Positions 9,465 through 18,998 of a stretch of DNA of 64,000 bases are shown here, in pieces; position 1 is the first letter of the stretch, and every line of letters begins with the position of its first letter. Under the pieces are notes generated by a model. That model did no database searches. It was not told the DNA's origin and saw only the letters and a program-made list of their open reading frames with translations. The translations under genes and the position numbers were made by a program. Origin of the DNA: Campylobacter sp. MIT 12-8780 (GTDB lineage: Bacteria > Campylobacterota > Campylobacteria > Campylobacterales > Campylobacteraceae); contig NZ_QHLL01000001.1 of the NCBI RefSeq assembly GCF_006864535.1, positions 237,810 through 301,809 of the forward strand, in the 5' to 3' direction.

Positions 9465-9554
9465 TGGCGGACAGAGAGGGATTTGAACCCTCGAGACCCG
9501 TTAAGATCTGCACCCTTAGCAGGGGTGTGGTTTCAGCCACTCACCCATCTGTCC
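9465..9554 (-). tRNA. tRNA-Ser (anticodon GCU)
   Basis: A 90-nt tRNA with encoded CCA. The acceptor stem GGACAGA pairs with TCTGTCC, and the anticodon stem CACCC/GGGTG encloses the loop CTGCTAA with anticodon GCT. It has the long variable arm typical of class II serine tRNAs, a GGTTCGAATCC T-arm and discriminator G. It reads AGC/AGU codons. It lies 14 nt upstream of the kpsC start on the same strand. Confidence 0.96.
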
Positions 9555-9574
9555 TTTGTAGTTTTAAAGCTGTA

Positions 9575-9580
9575 ATTATA
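9575..9580 (-). promoter_or_regulatory. Putative -10 element of tRNA-Ser
   Basis: TATAAT on the minus strand, about 20 nt before the tRNA 5' end, the only good -10 in the spacer. Transcription from it could run on into kpsC, because no terminator is visible in the 14 nt between tRNA and kpsC. Confidence 0.5.
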
Positions 9581-9726
9581 ACGAATTTAGCTTGAATTTA
9601 ACTTAAAAAACTCAAGGGGCTTAAATCCGCTAACTTTATTTTTAACCCAAAAGCAAAATAAACATACCAAAAAACAATAAAGAAATTTAAATATTTCTTA
9701 AGCTCAAAAAGCCTAAAGAAGCTGTG

Positions 9727-10278
9727 TTATAAGCTAAGATAGGCTAAGATAAAAGTTATCACAAAAGCAAAAGCAAGGGTTAGAAGCTGTTTTTGCCTGT
9801 CTTTTTTCATCGCTACAAGCGTGATCATCAGCCCTGAGATGTAAAGAGTGATCAAAGCTAGTCCAAAACCCACAGAAAGCACAGCAAAATACCATTTGCC
9901 CTTATCCTTATGAAGCATGATCATATCGCCAAGCAAACTTCGCTCTTTTGTAGTAATAATAACTTGATCACTTTCTTGCTTGATATTTACACTATAATGC
10001 ACCCCACCCATACTCATACCACCTTCTCTTTTATCATTTTTAAGCTCGGTATGACTTGGAATTTTAAGTTTGAGCTCTTTAAGCAAAGTAAGAAGTTCTT
10101 CTTTTTCTTTGCCTATAGTAAGCGTTTGTTTTACGCTAAAGCTTTGTTCTTTAAGTCCTATATCTTGATTTGCTCCAAAGATATAAGCTATACCTGTAAT
10201 AGCATACATCAAAGCAAGTGGCAAGAAAAATAAACTCACATAAATATGAATTTGACGAAAAAATTTATTTTTATTCAT
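9727..10278 (-). CDS. PepSY-associated membrane protein
   Basis: A 183-residue membrane protein of the PepSY-associated type. The N-terminal signature KFFRQIHIYVSLFFLPLALMY forms the first membrane helix (about 5-33), followed by a periplasmic region (about 35-125) and two C-terminal helices (about 130-153 and 162-182). Relatives are often iron-regulated and found with siderophore or heme uptake genes, where they are thought to act in reduction or transfer of iron at the inner membrane; that role is inferred. A strong Fur-box-like sequence lies 62 nt upstream of the start. It stands alone, downstream of nrfA but beyond a terminator. Confidence 0.75.
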   Translation of the reverse strand: MNKNKFFRQIHIYVSLFFLPLALMYAITGIAYIFGANQDIGLKEQSFSVKQTLTIGKEKEELLTLLKELKLKIPSHTELKNDKREGGMSMGGVHYSVNIKQESDQVIITTKERSLLGDMIMLHKDKGKWYFAVLSVGFGLALITLYISGLMITLVAMKKDRQKQLLTLAFAFVITFILAYLSL

Positions 10279-10339
10279 ATCAAAATCCTTTCATTTTATG
10301 TATCAAAATTTAATATTTTTTAATAAACAAAATGTAACA

Positions 10340-10357
10340 AATAATGATAATTCATTA
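10340..10357 (-). promoter_or_regulatory. Putative Fur box upstream of the PepSY protein
   Basis: AATAATGATAATTCATTA closely matches the first 12-13 positions of the Fur consensus GATAATGATAATCATTATC and carries a shifted CATTA half. It lies 62 nt before the start of the PepSY membrane protein, which suggests iron repression. Confidence 0.55.
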
Positions 10358-10426
10358 AAAGCGAACAGCAAAAAAATAAGTTTAAATCAATATAAAAAAC
10401 AAGAAAAATAGCAAGTTAAAAATATA

Positions 10427-10447
10427 AAAGCCCCGAAGTGGGGCTTT
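10427..10447 (-). terminator. Rho-independent terminator of nrfHA
   Basis: AAAGCCCC and GGGGCTTT form a perfect 8-bp stem around a 5-nt loop, 5 nt beyond the nrfA stop. On the minus strand the 3' arm runs into TTTTAT. It separates nrfA from the PepSY gene. Confidence 0.85.
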
Positions 10448-10451
10448 AATT

Positions 10452-12269
10452 TTAGTATTTATCAATCACTTGATAATTATATGGCTTAGTGTTTTTATCA
10501 AACTCAAGATATTCAGCTGGCGGGTTGCCGTTAATCTCTTCGTGTTGATAGTATCTATCGCCTGCTTTATGTCCGTTCATATCCACTTTATAGCGAATTT
10601 CGCCCGGATTGAGCTTTTGTATATCTTCAAAACCAAGATTTGAGGTTTTAAAGTCATTTATACCATTAGCTGCAGCGATTTGCACGAGTTTGGTTTGTCC
10701 TTCTCTTGCCATTTCAACAGCTTGTAAAAGCATTCTTGAAGCTTCTCTTGGGTTGTGAAAGCCTGTTGAGTTTTCAGCACCTACAAAATCGCCTCTCATT
10801 TGAGCTTTTCTGTGAAGTTCTAACACCTCTTTAAGCGTAGCTGAAATTTTTGCCTGATCAGCCTTGCCATCTGTTTGATACTCAGCCTTAGCACCTAAAA
10901 GCTCTCTAAGGTTTTTAATATCCATGATAAGACTTACTGTTGCATACTCAGCACTTCTTAAATCATACGCTACTGATTTTTGAATATCTAAAATTTGAGC
11001 TTTTAGATAATCTTCGCTTTGAGTATGGCAAGTCTTGCACGCTGCGTTGATATCTTGTAAAGGTGAAGTTACATTGTGTTGAGTAAGTTTTTTCGCACCT
11101 TTTCTGATATAAGGCATATGACAATCCGCACATGAAACGCCATTTGCTGCATGCACGCCACCGCTGTAAAGCTCGCTTTCTGGGTGTTGAATTTTAATCA
11201 TAGGCGCACCACTAAGTTTGTGAGCCCAATCTTTATCAAAGTTTGCACGCACTTTGTCATAATAATCATCAAACATTTCTATCCTAAATGGCTGTCCTTT
11301 TTTCCATTCACTCCAAGGAAATGCTAGTTCTATACCCGCAACTTCAATTTCTGTGAATTGATTGCCATCTCTTAAAGAATCAAACTCATCATAAGTTTTT
11401 TGAGTGCCATCAAACCATTTTTTGCTTGGATCTTGTGCTATGGTTTCGCCTATAGTTTTTACCTTTGTACCGGTTGGTTTGAAGTAGTATTCAACATGGC
11501 ATTGTGAGCAAACAAGGGTTCTCATCTCTTCACGAGTAGCCTTAATGCCAGCTACTGGGTCTTTTTCATAACCTCTTGAAACAAGAGCATTAATCGCTGC
11601 TGGACGAGTAAGTCTTAAGCTCATATCGTTTGGATTGTGACAATCCGCACAAGTTACGCCCATTCTTTTGCCTCCATGTGGTCCTGAGTGTTCGGCTGAG
11701 TTTTCAGCATAGCCATTTACTGCTGGAACGGTTTTGATCATAGTCCAATATTTTGCTGAGTTAAACGCTACCCAATCACCTTTTGCAGTATTGTTTAAGA
11801 GCCAAGGAGTCCAACCACTATGACAATTCATACAGGCAGCTGGTTGTCCGCCAAAAGCTTTAAAGCCGTGAGCATTTAAGAAATCTTTATTATTTCTTGC
11901 TGTATCCATTTGATCAACTTGTATCCAGAAGTGCCCTCTTTCTTCATTTGCATCAAGAGAGAAAGGATAACCTGCCCAAAGCACAGTAAGCTGTGGATAA
12001 CGGATAAGCTTTGAATACGCCAAATTTCCACCAAATTCAGTAGCTATAGGCTTTTCTGTCTCAACGGTAAGATACATATCCAAATAATCAGGGAAGTTTT
12101 TACCCCAATGATCAAAAGTTGGATTATCATCACTTAACTCGACTAAATCCTTAGAGAGTATCCCTCCAACCCCTTCGTTTTGTTTTTTGGTGATATCACT
12201 ATTAAGATAAAGCACCCCAGCGATCAAAACGATAACAATTACAATCGCACTTAATAACTTTTTATTCAT
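10452..12269 (-). CDS. nrfA: Pentaheme cytochrome c nitrite reductase NrfA
   Basis: A 605-residue periplasmic enzyme that reduces nitrite to ammonium with six electrons, using electrons from NrfH. It has an N-terminal membrane/signal segment (residues 5-21) and five c-heme motifs: CMNCH (146-150), CADCH, CSQCH, CADCH and CKTCH. The first motif should hold the catalytic heme and is CxxCK in most NrfA proteins; here it is CMNCH, so the distal lysine is replaced by histidine. I recall the same in C. jejuni NrfA. The catalytic Arg/Tyr/His environment around the second motif (HSGPHGGKRMG) looks family-typical. It follows nrfH closely and ends at a strong terminator. Confidence 0.96.
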   Translation of the reverse strand: MNKKLLSAIVIVIVLIAGVLYLNSDITKKQNEGVGGILSKDLVELSDDNPTFDHWGKNFPDYLDMYLTVETEKPIATEFGGNLAYSKLIRYPQLTVLWAGYPFSLDANEERGHFWIQVDQMDTARNNKDFLNAHGFKAFGGQPAACMNCHSGWTPWLLNNTAKGDWVAFNSAKYWTMIKTVPAVNGYAENSAEHSGPHGGKRMGVTCADCHNPNDMSLRLTRPAAINALVSRGYEKDPVAGIKATREEMRTLVCSQCHVEYYFKPTGTKVKTIGETIAQDPSKKWFDGTQKTYDEFDSLRDGNQFTEIEVAGIELAFPWSEWKKGQPFRIEMFDDYYDKVRANFDKDWAHKLSGAPMIKIQHPESELYSGGVHAANGVSCADCHMPYIRKGAKKLTQHNVTSPLQDINAACKTCHTQSEDYLKAQILDIQKSVAYDLRSAEYATVSLIMDIKNLRELLGAKAEYQTDGKADQAKISATLKEVLELHRKAQMRGDFVGAENSTGFHNPREASRMLLQAVEMAREGQTKLVQIAAANGINDFKTSNLGFEDIQKLNPGEIRYKVDMNGHKAGDRYYQHEEINGNPPAEYLEFDKNTKPYNYQVIDKY

Positions 12270-12287
12270 TCATTCCTCCTTGTAAGT

Positions 12288-12797
12288 TTAAAATCCTCTT
12301 TTGTGACCAACACCTGCGTGACAGGATACACATTTAAGCGTATTGTCTTTATGTGGATTGGTCGTAGCGTTAATCACAACGCCAACATAATCAGCATGAC
12401 ACCTTACGCAATTGTCCTGCACCATAGCCTTGCTTTTTTCATTTGCACTTAAATTTGCTGGCAAATCATTAAGCTTAAAGGTAAAAGCATAAGCATGTCC
12501 TACACCACTTTCAGCCTTAGCGATCCATTTATCAACAAAACTATGTGGCAAATGGCAATCATTACAGCTTGCTCTTGGCTCTCCTGCGATTTTCTTTGAG
12601 TGCGGAGCTTTCAAGTAATCAGCATACACATCATTCATAATGTGGCAGTTATTACAGGCTTCGCTTGCGTTTGAAAAATACGAGATTCCTTTTGCATTAT
12701 AAAAGGTATAAAATCCCAACGCAAAAAGCACAAAAAGCAAAACAAGAAAAATGCTAAAAATGCTACTAGAGCTTTCATTTTTATCTAATTTTTCCAA
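12288..12797 (-). CDS. nrfH: NrfH tetraheme quinol dehydrogenase
   Basis: A NapC/NirT-type protein that oxidises menaquinol and passes electrons to NrfA. It has one N-terminal membrane helix followed by four heme motifs: CNNCH, CNDCH, CVRCH and CVSCH. I chose the TTG at 12797 (169 residues) because a strong Shine-Dalgarno, AAGGAGG, sits 4 nt before it. The only upstream in-frame ATG (12833) has no ribosome binding site and lies inside a 17-bp palindrome that looks like an operator. nrfA follows after 18 bp, so the two form one operon. Confidence 0.93.
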   Translation of the reverse strand: MEKLDKNESSSSIFSIFLVLLFVLFALGFYTFYNAKGISYFSNASEACNNCHIMNDVYADYLKAPHSKKIAGEPRASCNDCHLPHSFVDKWIAKAESGVGHAYAFTFKLNDLPANLSANEKSKAMVQDNCVRCHADYVGVVINATTNPHKDNTLKCVSCHAGVGHKRGF

Positions 12798-12824
12798 GCA
12801 CCCTCCTTTTTTGATAAGATTTTT

Positions 12825-12841
12825 GTTAATCATACATTAAC
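12825..12841. promoter_or_regulatory. Perfect palindrome upstream of nrfH (putative operator)
   Basis: GTTAAT-CATAC-ATTAAC is a perfect 6-5-6 inverted repeat, 28 nt upstream of the nrfH TTG. Its size and TTAA-type arms resemble sites of Crp/Fnr-family regulators such as the Campylobacter nitrosative-stress regulator NssR (TTAAC-N4-GTTAA, from memory), but the arms are in the opposite order, so the regulator is unknown. Confidence 0.5.
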
Positions 12842-12993
12842 TTTATTTAAAGTTTTCTTAAGGATTAATTTACTCTTGATTAGCTTTTTATTACATATAA
12901 AAATTGTTTTATTTTGATAATAAGCCTATTTTAAAAGGTTTTGAAGGAAAATATAAAAATTTAGATTTTGATAAAGTAAATACTTAAGTAAAA

Positions 12994-13052
12994 AAAATCC
13001 AGCCTTTTTAAAGTCTTTCAATGCTTAAATTTCAAAACTTTTGCTGGATTTT
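12994..13052 (-). terminator. Possible long-loop terminator after the nitroreductase
   Basis: AAAATCCAGC at 12994-13003 and GCTGGATTTT at 13043-13052 are perfectly complementary, with a 39-nt loop, and lie 18 nt beyond the nitroreductase stop. The long loop makes ordinary intrinsic termination uncertain; it may be an imperfect terminator or an RNA structure. Confidence 0.4.
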
Positions 13053-13069
13053 AGGATAAAAATTAAAAT

Positions 13070-13675
13070 TTATAAAAAACGCACCACTTCATCAAAATCA
13101 AAACGCGTTTTTTCTGGAATTTGTGTGCTGGCTTTTTTGCCAAGTGCGATCATAAGGCTAGCTTGTTCTTTATTTGTATCAAGTTTAAGATAATCATTTA
13201 AAGCCTTTTTATCAAAACCGCCTATAGTGCAAGTGCCTATATCCAAAGCATTTACCGCATAAAGTATGCTTGCAAGTGCGATGTGAGCTTGCTCTCTAGC
13301 ATAAGCAAGCTTTTGATCCTCATTCATACCTTCTAAGAAAGGCTGATAGGTTTTTAAACGCATATTTAACTCAGCTTCACTCATCTTTCTTTTTCTTAAT
13401 TTACTTTCAAAATACTGAGGAAAATCAAGCCTTGAAACGATGATGATAACAGCTGCTGCTTGGGCTACATGAATTTGCTTATTTGCAATTTGTGCAAGTT
13501 CTTGCAACTTTACTTTATCCTCAGTCAAGATAAATTTCCAAGGCTCAAGCCCAAGACTGCTAGGACTTAACCTTGCGATCTCTAGAATTTGCCTTAAATC
13601 CTCACTTGAAAGCTTAGTATCTAAAAATTCGCGGCACGAATACCTTGTGCTTAAAATTTCAAGTTCTTTTTTCAT
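13070..13675 (-). CDS. Nitroreductase-family flavoprotein
   Basis: A 201-residue NAD(P)H nitroreductase-fold protein. It starts with the family RYSCREF segment (FMN phosphate contacts) and has LSPSSLGLEPWKFIL (about 39-53) and a C-terminal IGGFD...LMIALGKK segment. Such enzymes use FMN to reduce nitro compounds, quinones or flavins; the natural substrate is unknown. The ATG at 13675 has AAAGGAG at ideal distance, so I prefer it to an ATG eight codons upstream. It is divergent from panB and monocistronic. Confidence 0.88.
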   Translation of the reverse strand: MKKELEILSTRYSCREFLDTKLSSEDLRQILEIARLSPSSLGLEPWKFILTEDKVKLQELAQIANKQIHVAQAAAVIIIVSRLDFPQYFESKLRKRKMSEAELNMRLKTYQPFLEGMNEDQKLAYAREQAHIALASILYAVNALDIGTCTIGGFDKKALNDYLKLDTNKEQASLMIALGKKASTQIPEKTRFDFDEVVRFL

Positions 13676-13759
13676 ACTTTCTCCTTTATTTGTTTGCATT
13701 TATTTTATGATACACAAAAATAGTAAAAATTTTTACTTTCATATTTGCTTAAAAAGATT

Positions 13760-13765
13760 TATAAT
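13760..13765 (+). promoter_or_regulatory. Putative -10 element of panBCD
   Basis: TATAAT 26 nt upstream of the panB GTG start, with a Shine-Dalgarno AAGGAC in between. It is the only good -10 in the divergent spacer on this strand. Confidence 0.55.
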
Positions 13766-13791
13766 TACACATATTTTTTTAAGGACGAGTT

Positions 13792-14613
13792 GTGAAAAAG
13801 ACGATTTTGAATTTTTTCAAACAAAAAGAGCAAAACGATAAAATCACTATGGTAAGCGCGTATGATTACCCTAGTGCAAAGGCTTTAGATGAGGCTGGTG
13901 TTGATATTATCCTTGTTGGGGATTCTTTAGCGATGGTGATCTTAGGACATGAGAGCACCTTAAGTGTGGGTATGGAGGAAATGCTTCTTTTTACAAAAGC
14001 TGTAAGCAAGGGAGCAAAAGACGCTTTTATCTTAGCTGATATGCCTTTTATGTCTTATCAAAGCTCAAGTTATGATGCTTTAATCAACGCAGCAAGATTT
14101 ATGAAAGAAGCAGGAGCAAACGGCGTAAAAATAGAAGGTGGAAGAGAAATTTCAAGCGTGATTAAGGCTTTAAGCGAAGCTGGGATTGTAACTTGCGTCC
14201 ATCTTGGCTTAACCCCACAAGCTATTAATGCTTTGGGTGGATATAAGGTGCAAGGAAAAAGCTTGCAAAGTGCTCAAAAACTTCTTGATGATGCAAGATT
14301 GGCTCAAGAATTAGGAGCAAGTATGGTGCTTTTAGAGTGTGTGCCAAGCAAACTTGCAGCAAAAATCACGCAAAGTTTGAAAATACCTGTCATTGGCATA
14401 GGAGCTGGGGCGCATTGTGATGGACAAGTTTTGGTTTATCACGATCTTTTAGGTATAAATACTGGCTTTAAGCCTAAATTTGTCAAACAATTTGCCAATT
14501 TAAATCCAAAAGAAGGCATACAAGCATATATCAAAGAAGTCAAACAAGGCACCTTTCCAAGTGCTGAGTTTAGTTTTAGTGGCGATGATGATATGTTTGA
14601 AAAATTGTATTAA
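13792..14613 (+). CDS. panB: Ketopantoate hydroxymethyltransferase PanB
   Basis: A 273-residue enzyme that transfers a hydroxymethyl group from methylene-tetrahydrofolate to alpha-ketoisovalerate, the first committed step of pantothenate synthesis. The family metal-binding VGDSLAMV segment (about 41-48) and the [15 protein letters not shown] region (about 142-156) are present, and length is standard. The start is GTG with AAGGAC upstream. It is the first gene of a panB-panC-panD operon, with panC 12 nt downstream. Confidence 0.96.
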   Translation: MKKTILNFFKQKEQNDKITMVSAYDYPSAKALDEAGVDIILVGDSLAMVILGHESTLSVGMEEMLLFTKAVSKGAKDAFILADMPFMSYQSSSYDALINAARFMKEAGANGVKIEGGREISSVIKALSEAGIVTCVHLGLTPQAINALGGYKVQGKSLQSAQKLLDDARLAQELGASMVLLECVPSKLAAKITQSLKIPVIGIGAGAHCDGQVLVYHDLLGINTGFKPKFVKQFANLNPKEGIQAYIKEVKQGTFPSAEFSFSGDDDMFEKLY

Positions 14614-15854
<1,241 letters not shown>

Positions 15855-15855
15855 G

Positions 15856-16731
15856 CTAATTCAAACGCTCAAGCAAGGCTTTAACAAAGCTTTTATATGA
15901 GTTTTCACAAAAATCAAAATACAAGCTTGGCTCTATAAGCTCAAGTTCATTAATAAGAAAGTTTTTCCCATCATAAAACAAATCAACCCTTGCATAAAGG
16001 CTGCTTTTAGCAAGGCTTTGCACGGCTTTTAAGGCTAAGTTTAAAGCCTCTTTTGGCACATTTTCACAAGGCTTGATGATGACATTATAGGCTGAGTTTG
16101 CTCTAAACTCGCCCTTTGGCACTTCTCTTTTAATCGCGTAGCAAAACTCAGCCTTAAAAAAGATAAGGCATAATTCACCAAATTCGCTTATACCAGAGAT
16201 AAACTCTTGCACCAAAGCCCCATTTTCATACTCTTTGTTTAAGTCTTTACATTCAGCCAAAGGCTTTACCTTATAGCCACTTTGTCCGATTAAAGGCTTG
16301 ATGATGAGCTCTTTTAGCCCGGTATTTTGCTTAAAAGCTTGAATGTGTTCTTGCCAAAAAGGCTTTTCATTTTCGAGCAAAAATAAACTTTGTGGCAAGG
16401 CTAAATTCTCATTTTGCAAGCGTTTGAGATAAATTTTATTAATATTTGTCTTGATGAGTGAAAGTTCATTTTGTATGCAAATTCCCTTTTGCTCGCAAGT
16501 CTTTAAAAACTTTAAAAAGGCGTTAAAATCAAGACTATAATCCCACACCGCCAAAGGCAAAAGCACACTTTTTTCATCTAATCTTGCAAAGTCAAGCTTC
16601 TGCCAGGTTTCAAGCCTAGCCTTAAAGCCTAAATTTACAAGACAAGCTTGCAAGCCCTGCAAGGCAGCATTACCCTGCTCGTAGGCTTTGCAAGTTAGTA
16701 TTACAAAATCATTCTTTGATTTGCTTAGCAT
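15856..16731 (-). CDS. ATP-grasp domain protein (RimK/glutathione-synthetase-like)
   Basis: A protein of about 291 residues. The C-terminal two thirds look like an ATP-grasp fold: KPLIGQSGYKV (phosphate-binding loop), the LVQEF hinge, then YARVDLFYDGKNFLINELELIEPSLYF with the acidic metal ligands (Asp, Glu, Glu). ATP-grasp enzymes ligate a carboxylate to an amine through an acyl phosphate; the substrate is unknown. I take the ATG at 16731 because a start further upstream would lie deeper in the pseudoazurin gene; even so the two overlap by 23 nt, implying coupling. Confidence 0.75.
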   Translation of the reverse strand: MLSKSKNDFVILTCKAYEQGNAALQGLQACLVNLGFKARLETWQKLDFARLDEKSVLLPLAVWDYSLDFNAFLKFLKTCEQKGICIQNELSLIKTNINKIYLKRLQNENLALPQSLFLLENEKPFWQEHIQAFKQNTGLKELIIKPLIGQSGYKVKPLAECKDLNKEYENGALVQEFISGISEFGELCLIFFKAEFCYAIKREVPKGEFRANSAYNVIIKPCENVPKEALNLALKAVQSLAKSSLYARVDLFYDGKNFLINELELIEPSLYFDFCENSYKSFVKALLERLN

Positions 16732-17149
16732 ACTTTTCAAGTCTGCCTTTATTTTCGCTGGCTCTTTTTTCAAGTTTTGGGATAGCAAGTCTCACTTTTT
16801 CTAAATTTGTAGCTTTTCCAACTTGAATGATACCCATCATATTCATGATCTTGTGCGGTGGGCATTCATAGATATATACGCCTTCCTTGTCAAAGGTAAA
16901 AGTTGCTTTTTCATCAAGCTTACTTTCAAATTTGCTTGCTCCTTCAGGGATCACTACACTTTTTGCCCAGTGGGTTTTATGTGTTGGCACGAAAGTTACA
17001 CTATCGCCTGGCTCAATCTGTAAAAAACCAGGCTCAAAAACCATAGTTCCTTCACTATTAACATCAAGCATTTTTACCTCATGATTTTTAGCATTTGCAC
17101 CAAGGCAAAGCACCACTACTGCTGATAAAGCAAGTAAGTATTTTTTCAT
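16709..17149 (-). CDS. Pseudoazurin-type periplasmic blue copper protein
   Basis: A 146-residue cupredoxin with a signal peptide (residues 1-20, cleavage after GANA). The type-1 copper ligands are in family spacing: His60 in KTHWAKS, then Cys96, His99 and Met104 in YECPPHKIMNM. Pseudoazurins shuttle electrons in the periplasm, for example to cytochrome c peroxidase or N-oxide reductases; the partner here is unknown. A 3' extension (about 115-146) is rich in Lys and Glu. The ATG at 17149 has AAAGGAG; an ATG 14 codons upstream has none. It lies downstream of the metal-chelate ABC genes on the same strand. Confidence 0.85.
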   Translation of the reverse strand: MKKYLLALSAVVVLCLGANAKNHEVKMLDVNSEGTMVFEPGFLQIEPGDSVTFVPTHKTHWAKSVVIPEGASKFESKLDEKATFTFDKEGVYIYECPPHKIMNMMGIIQVGKATNLEKVRLAIPKLEKRASENKGRLEKYAKQIKE

Positions 17150-17171
17150 TTTTTCTCCTTTTAAAATGTGT

Positions 17172-17937
17172 TTAAATTGCTGCTTTAGCAAGCACTATAG
17201 GCTTACCATCATCATCTTTAAAAATATCAGCCCTTACGCGATAAATAGGCTCTATAATATCGCGTTTAAGCACCTCTTTTGCCTCGCCTTTTGCCCTAAT
17301 CTTTGCATCATGCAAGATTAAAATTTCATCAGCAAACTGCGCAGCTAGGGAAAGATCGTGCAAAATCATAATGGTTAAAAGCCCCTTTTCATAAGTGCTT
17401 TTTCTCACACTTTCAAGTAAAACGCATTGATGATGCATATCAAGTGCAGATACAGGCTCATCTAAGAGCAAAATTTCAGGACTTTTAATCAAAACAGAAG
17501 CAAACATCACCATTTGTCTTTGCCCCCCCACTTAAATTTAAAATATCCTTATCAGCAAGGTGCAAAATCCCAAGACTATCCATGACCTCAAGAGCTTTTT
17601 TTATCTGTTCATCACTTAAAACCATACCCAAACTATCAAGCAAGCCCAAAAGCACCACCTCTAAAGCACTCAAACTTGCATCAACATTACTATCTTGAGG
17701 CATATAAGCGATTTTTTTCTTCCAAGCAAAATGATTTGAAAAACTTAAAATTTCATCTTTAAATGAAATTTTACCCTTAAAAGAAAGTTCAGCAAAAAGT
17801 GTTGATAAAAGCGAGCTTTTACCAGCCCCATTTGGTCCAAGTATGGCATAAACCTTACCCCTTTGAAACTCAGCACAAAGCTTATCAGCTACGCATAGTG
17901 TTCCTCTGTGAATACTTAAATCTTCAAGCCTTAACAT
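17172..17937 (-). CDS. FecE/BtuD-type ABC ATPase, frameshifted at a G7 tract
   Basis: ATP-binding subunit of a metal-chelate importer, interrupted by a frameshift. The first part (from ATG 17937, with AAGGAAGGG upstream) carries Walker A GPNGAGKSS and ends in LSGG followed by 12 out-of-frame residues. The second part, in the next frame, continues with QRQMVMFASVLIKSPE, Walker B ILLLDEPVSALD and the switch His in ILHDLSLAAQ. The break falls exactly in the GG codons of the LSGGQ signature, where the coding strand has seven G; six would restore one reading frame of about 254 residues. As read the protein would be dead. It overlaps the permease gene by 7 nt. The shift could be phase variation, a true mutation or a sequencing error. 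Confidence 0.88.
17523..17529 (-). repeat. G7 tract in the ABC signature motif (frameshift)
   Basis: Seven G on the coding strand within the LSGGQ codons. G6 gives the intact frame (SGGQRQM); G7 gives SGGAKTNG and a stop 12 residues on. Confidence 0.85.
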
Positions 17938-18998
17938 AAACCCTTCCTTTTTGAAAGTATGATCCAAAAGAAAAATGGCACGCCCACAAAAGAAGTAACT
18001 ATACCCACAGGAAACAAAGCTCCGGGGATAATCACCTTAGAAAGCACTGAAGCTATACTTAAAAAAGCTGCCCCACAAAACATAGAAACAGGCAAGAAAA
18101 AGCGTTGATCTTCCCCAACTAAGGTGCGTGCTATATGAGGTGCAACAAGCCCTATAAAACCAATAACCCCAACAAAAGAAATGGCAGTAGCTGTCATCAC
18201 AGAGACAAAAAAGAGGGTGCGAAGTCTAAGAGCGTTTAAATTTACGCCCATAGCCTTAGCCCTTTGCTCGCCTAATCTAAGAGCGGTTAGCTTCCAGCTA
18301 TCAAGAAGTAAAAAGCTTATGCAAAAAGCTGATATGATAGCTACCACAGGTAAATTTGTCCAATTTGACTTTTGTAAAGAGCCAAAGAGCCAAAAAAGTA
18401 TGAGCTGAGAAATTTCAGGGCTTGAGAGAAACTGCACCAAAGAAAGCATGGATTGAAACAAAAACAAAAGCGCAATGCCTACAAGCACAAGGGTTGATGA
18501 ATCAAACCTTCTTAAACTTGCAAAACCAAAAAGCACGCAAGCACTCAGCATAGTCATGATAAAAGCTCCCACAGGCACAGCCCAAAGCAAAGATATATCA
18601 GCTGTTCCAAAGGCTATAACCAAAGAAGCCCCAAAACCAGCTGCTGCTGCAAGTCCCAAAGTATAAGGGCTTGCCATAGGATTGTTAAGCAAGGTTTGAA
18701 TTTCAGCCCCACCAACCCCAAGTGCAGCTCCAACAACCAAAGCCATCAAAGCAATAGGAAGCCTTAAATCCCACACTATAGCCATAGTCGTGCTATCAAT
18801 TTCTTCTTGAGTAAATTGAGCAAATATAGCCTCTACAACCTCGCCTGGCTTTAGCCAAGCTGGACCAGTAGCTATATCAAACACCATAGAAATAAAGGCT
18901 ATGATTAAAAAGCCAAGTATGATATAAAATCTTTTAAGCTCTCTTTTTCGGTGAGCTTTTAGGCTTTTTGCTATGTGTTCATCTTTGCTCATTTTCAT
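17931..18998 (-). CDS. FecCD-type ABC permease (metal-chelate uptake)
   Basis: A 355-residue polytopic protein with about nine or ten membrane helices. Family segments include GVGGAEIQTLLNNPMASPYTLGL (here as GVGGAEIQ and onward, about 93-115) and GLVAPHIARTLVGEDQR (about 285-301), the loop that docks on the ATPase. It imports a chelated metal or corrinoid delivered by the periplasmic binding proteins. It overlaps the upstream binding-protein gene by 4 nt (ATGA) and the ATPase gene by 7 nt, so the importer is one operon. The substrate is not evident; a Fur-like box upstream of the operon suggests iron. Confidence 0.9.
   Translation of the reverse strand: MKMSKDEHIAKSLKAHRKRELKRFYIILGFLIIAFISMVFDIATGPAWLKPGEVVEAIFAQFTQEEIDSTTMAIVWDLRLPIALMALVVGAALGVGGAEIQTLLNNPMASPYTLGLAAAAGFGASLVIAFGTADISLLWAVPVGAFIMTMLSACVLFGFASLRRFDSSTLVLVGIALLFLFQSMLSLVQFLSSPEISQLILFWLFGSLQKSNWTNLPVVAIISAFCISFLLLDSWKLTALRLGEQRAKAMGVNLNALRLRTLFFVSVMTATAISFVGVIGFIGLVAPHIARTLVGEDQRFFLPVSMFCGAAFLSIASVLSKVIIPGALFPVGIVTSFVGVPFFFWIILSKRKGLC

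Noticed and set aside
9451..9540. A 30-residue N-terminal extension of KpsC
   Set aside because: It is a translation of the tRNA-Ser gene.
12798..12833. An upstream ATG that would extend NrfH by 12 residues
   Set aside because: It has no ribosome binding site and lies within the perfect palindrome, whereas the TTG at 12797 has AAGGAGG at good distance.
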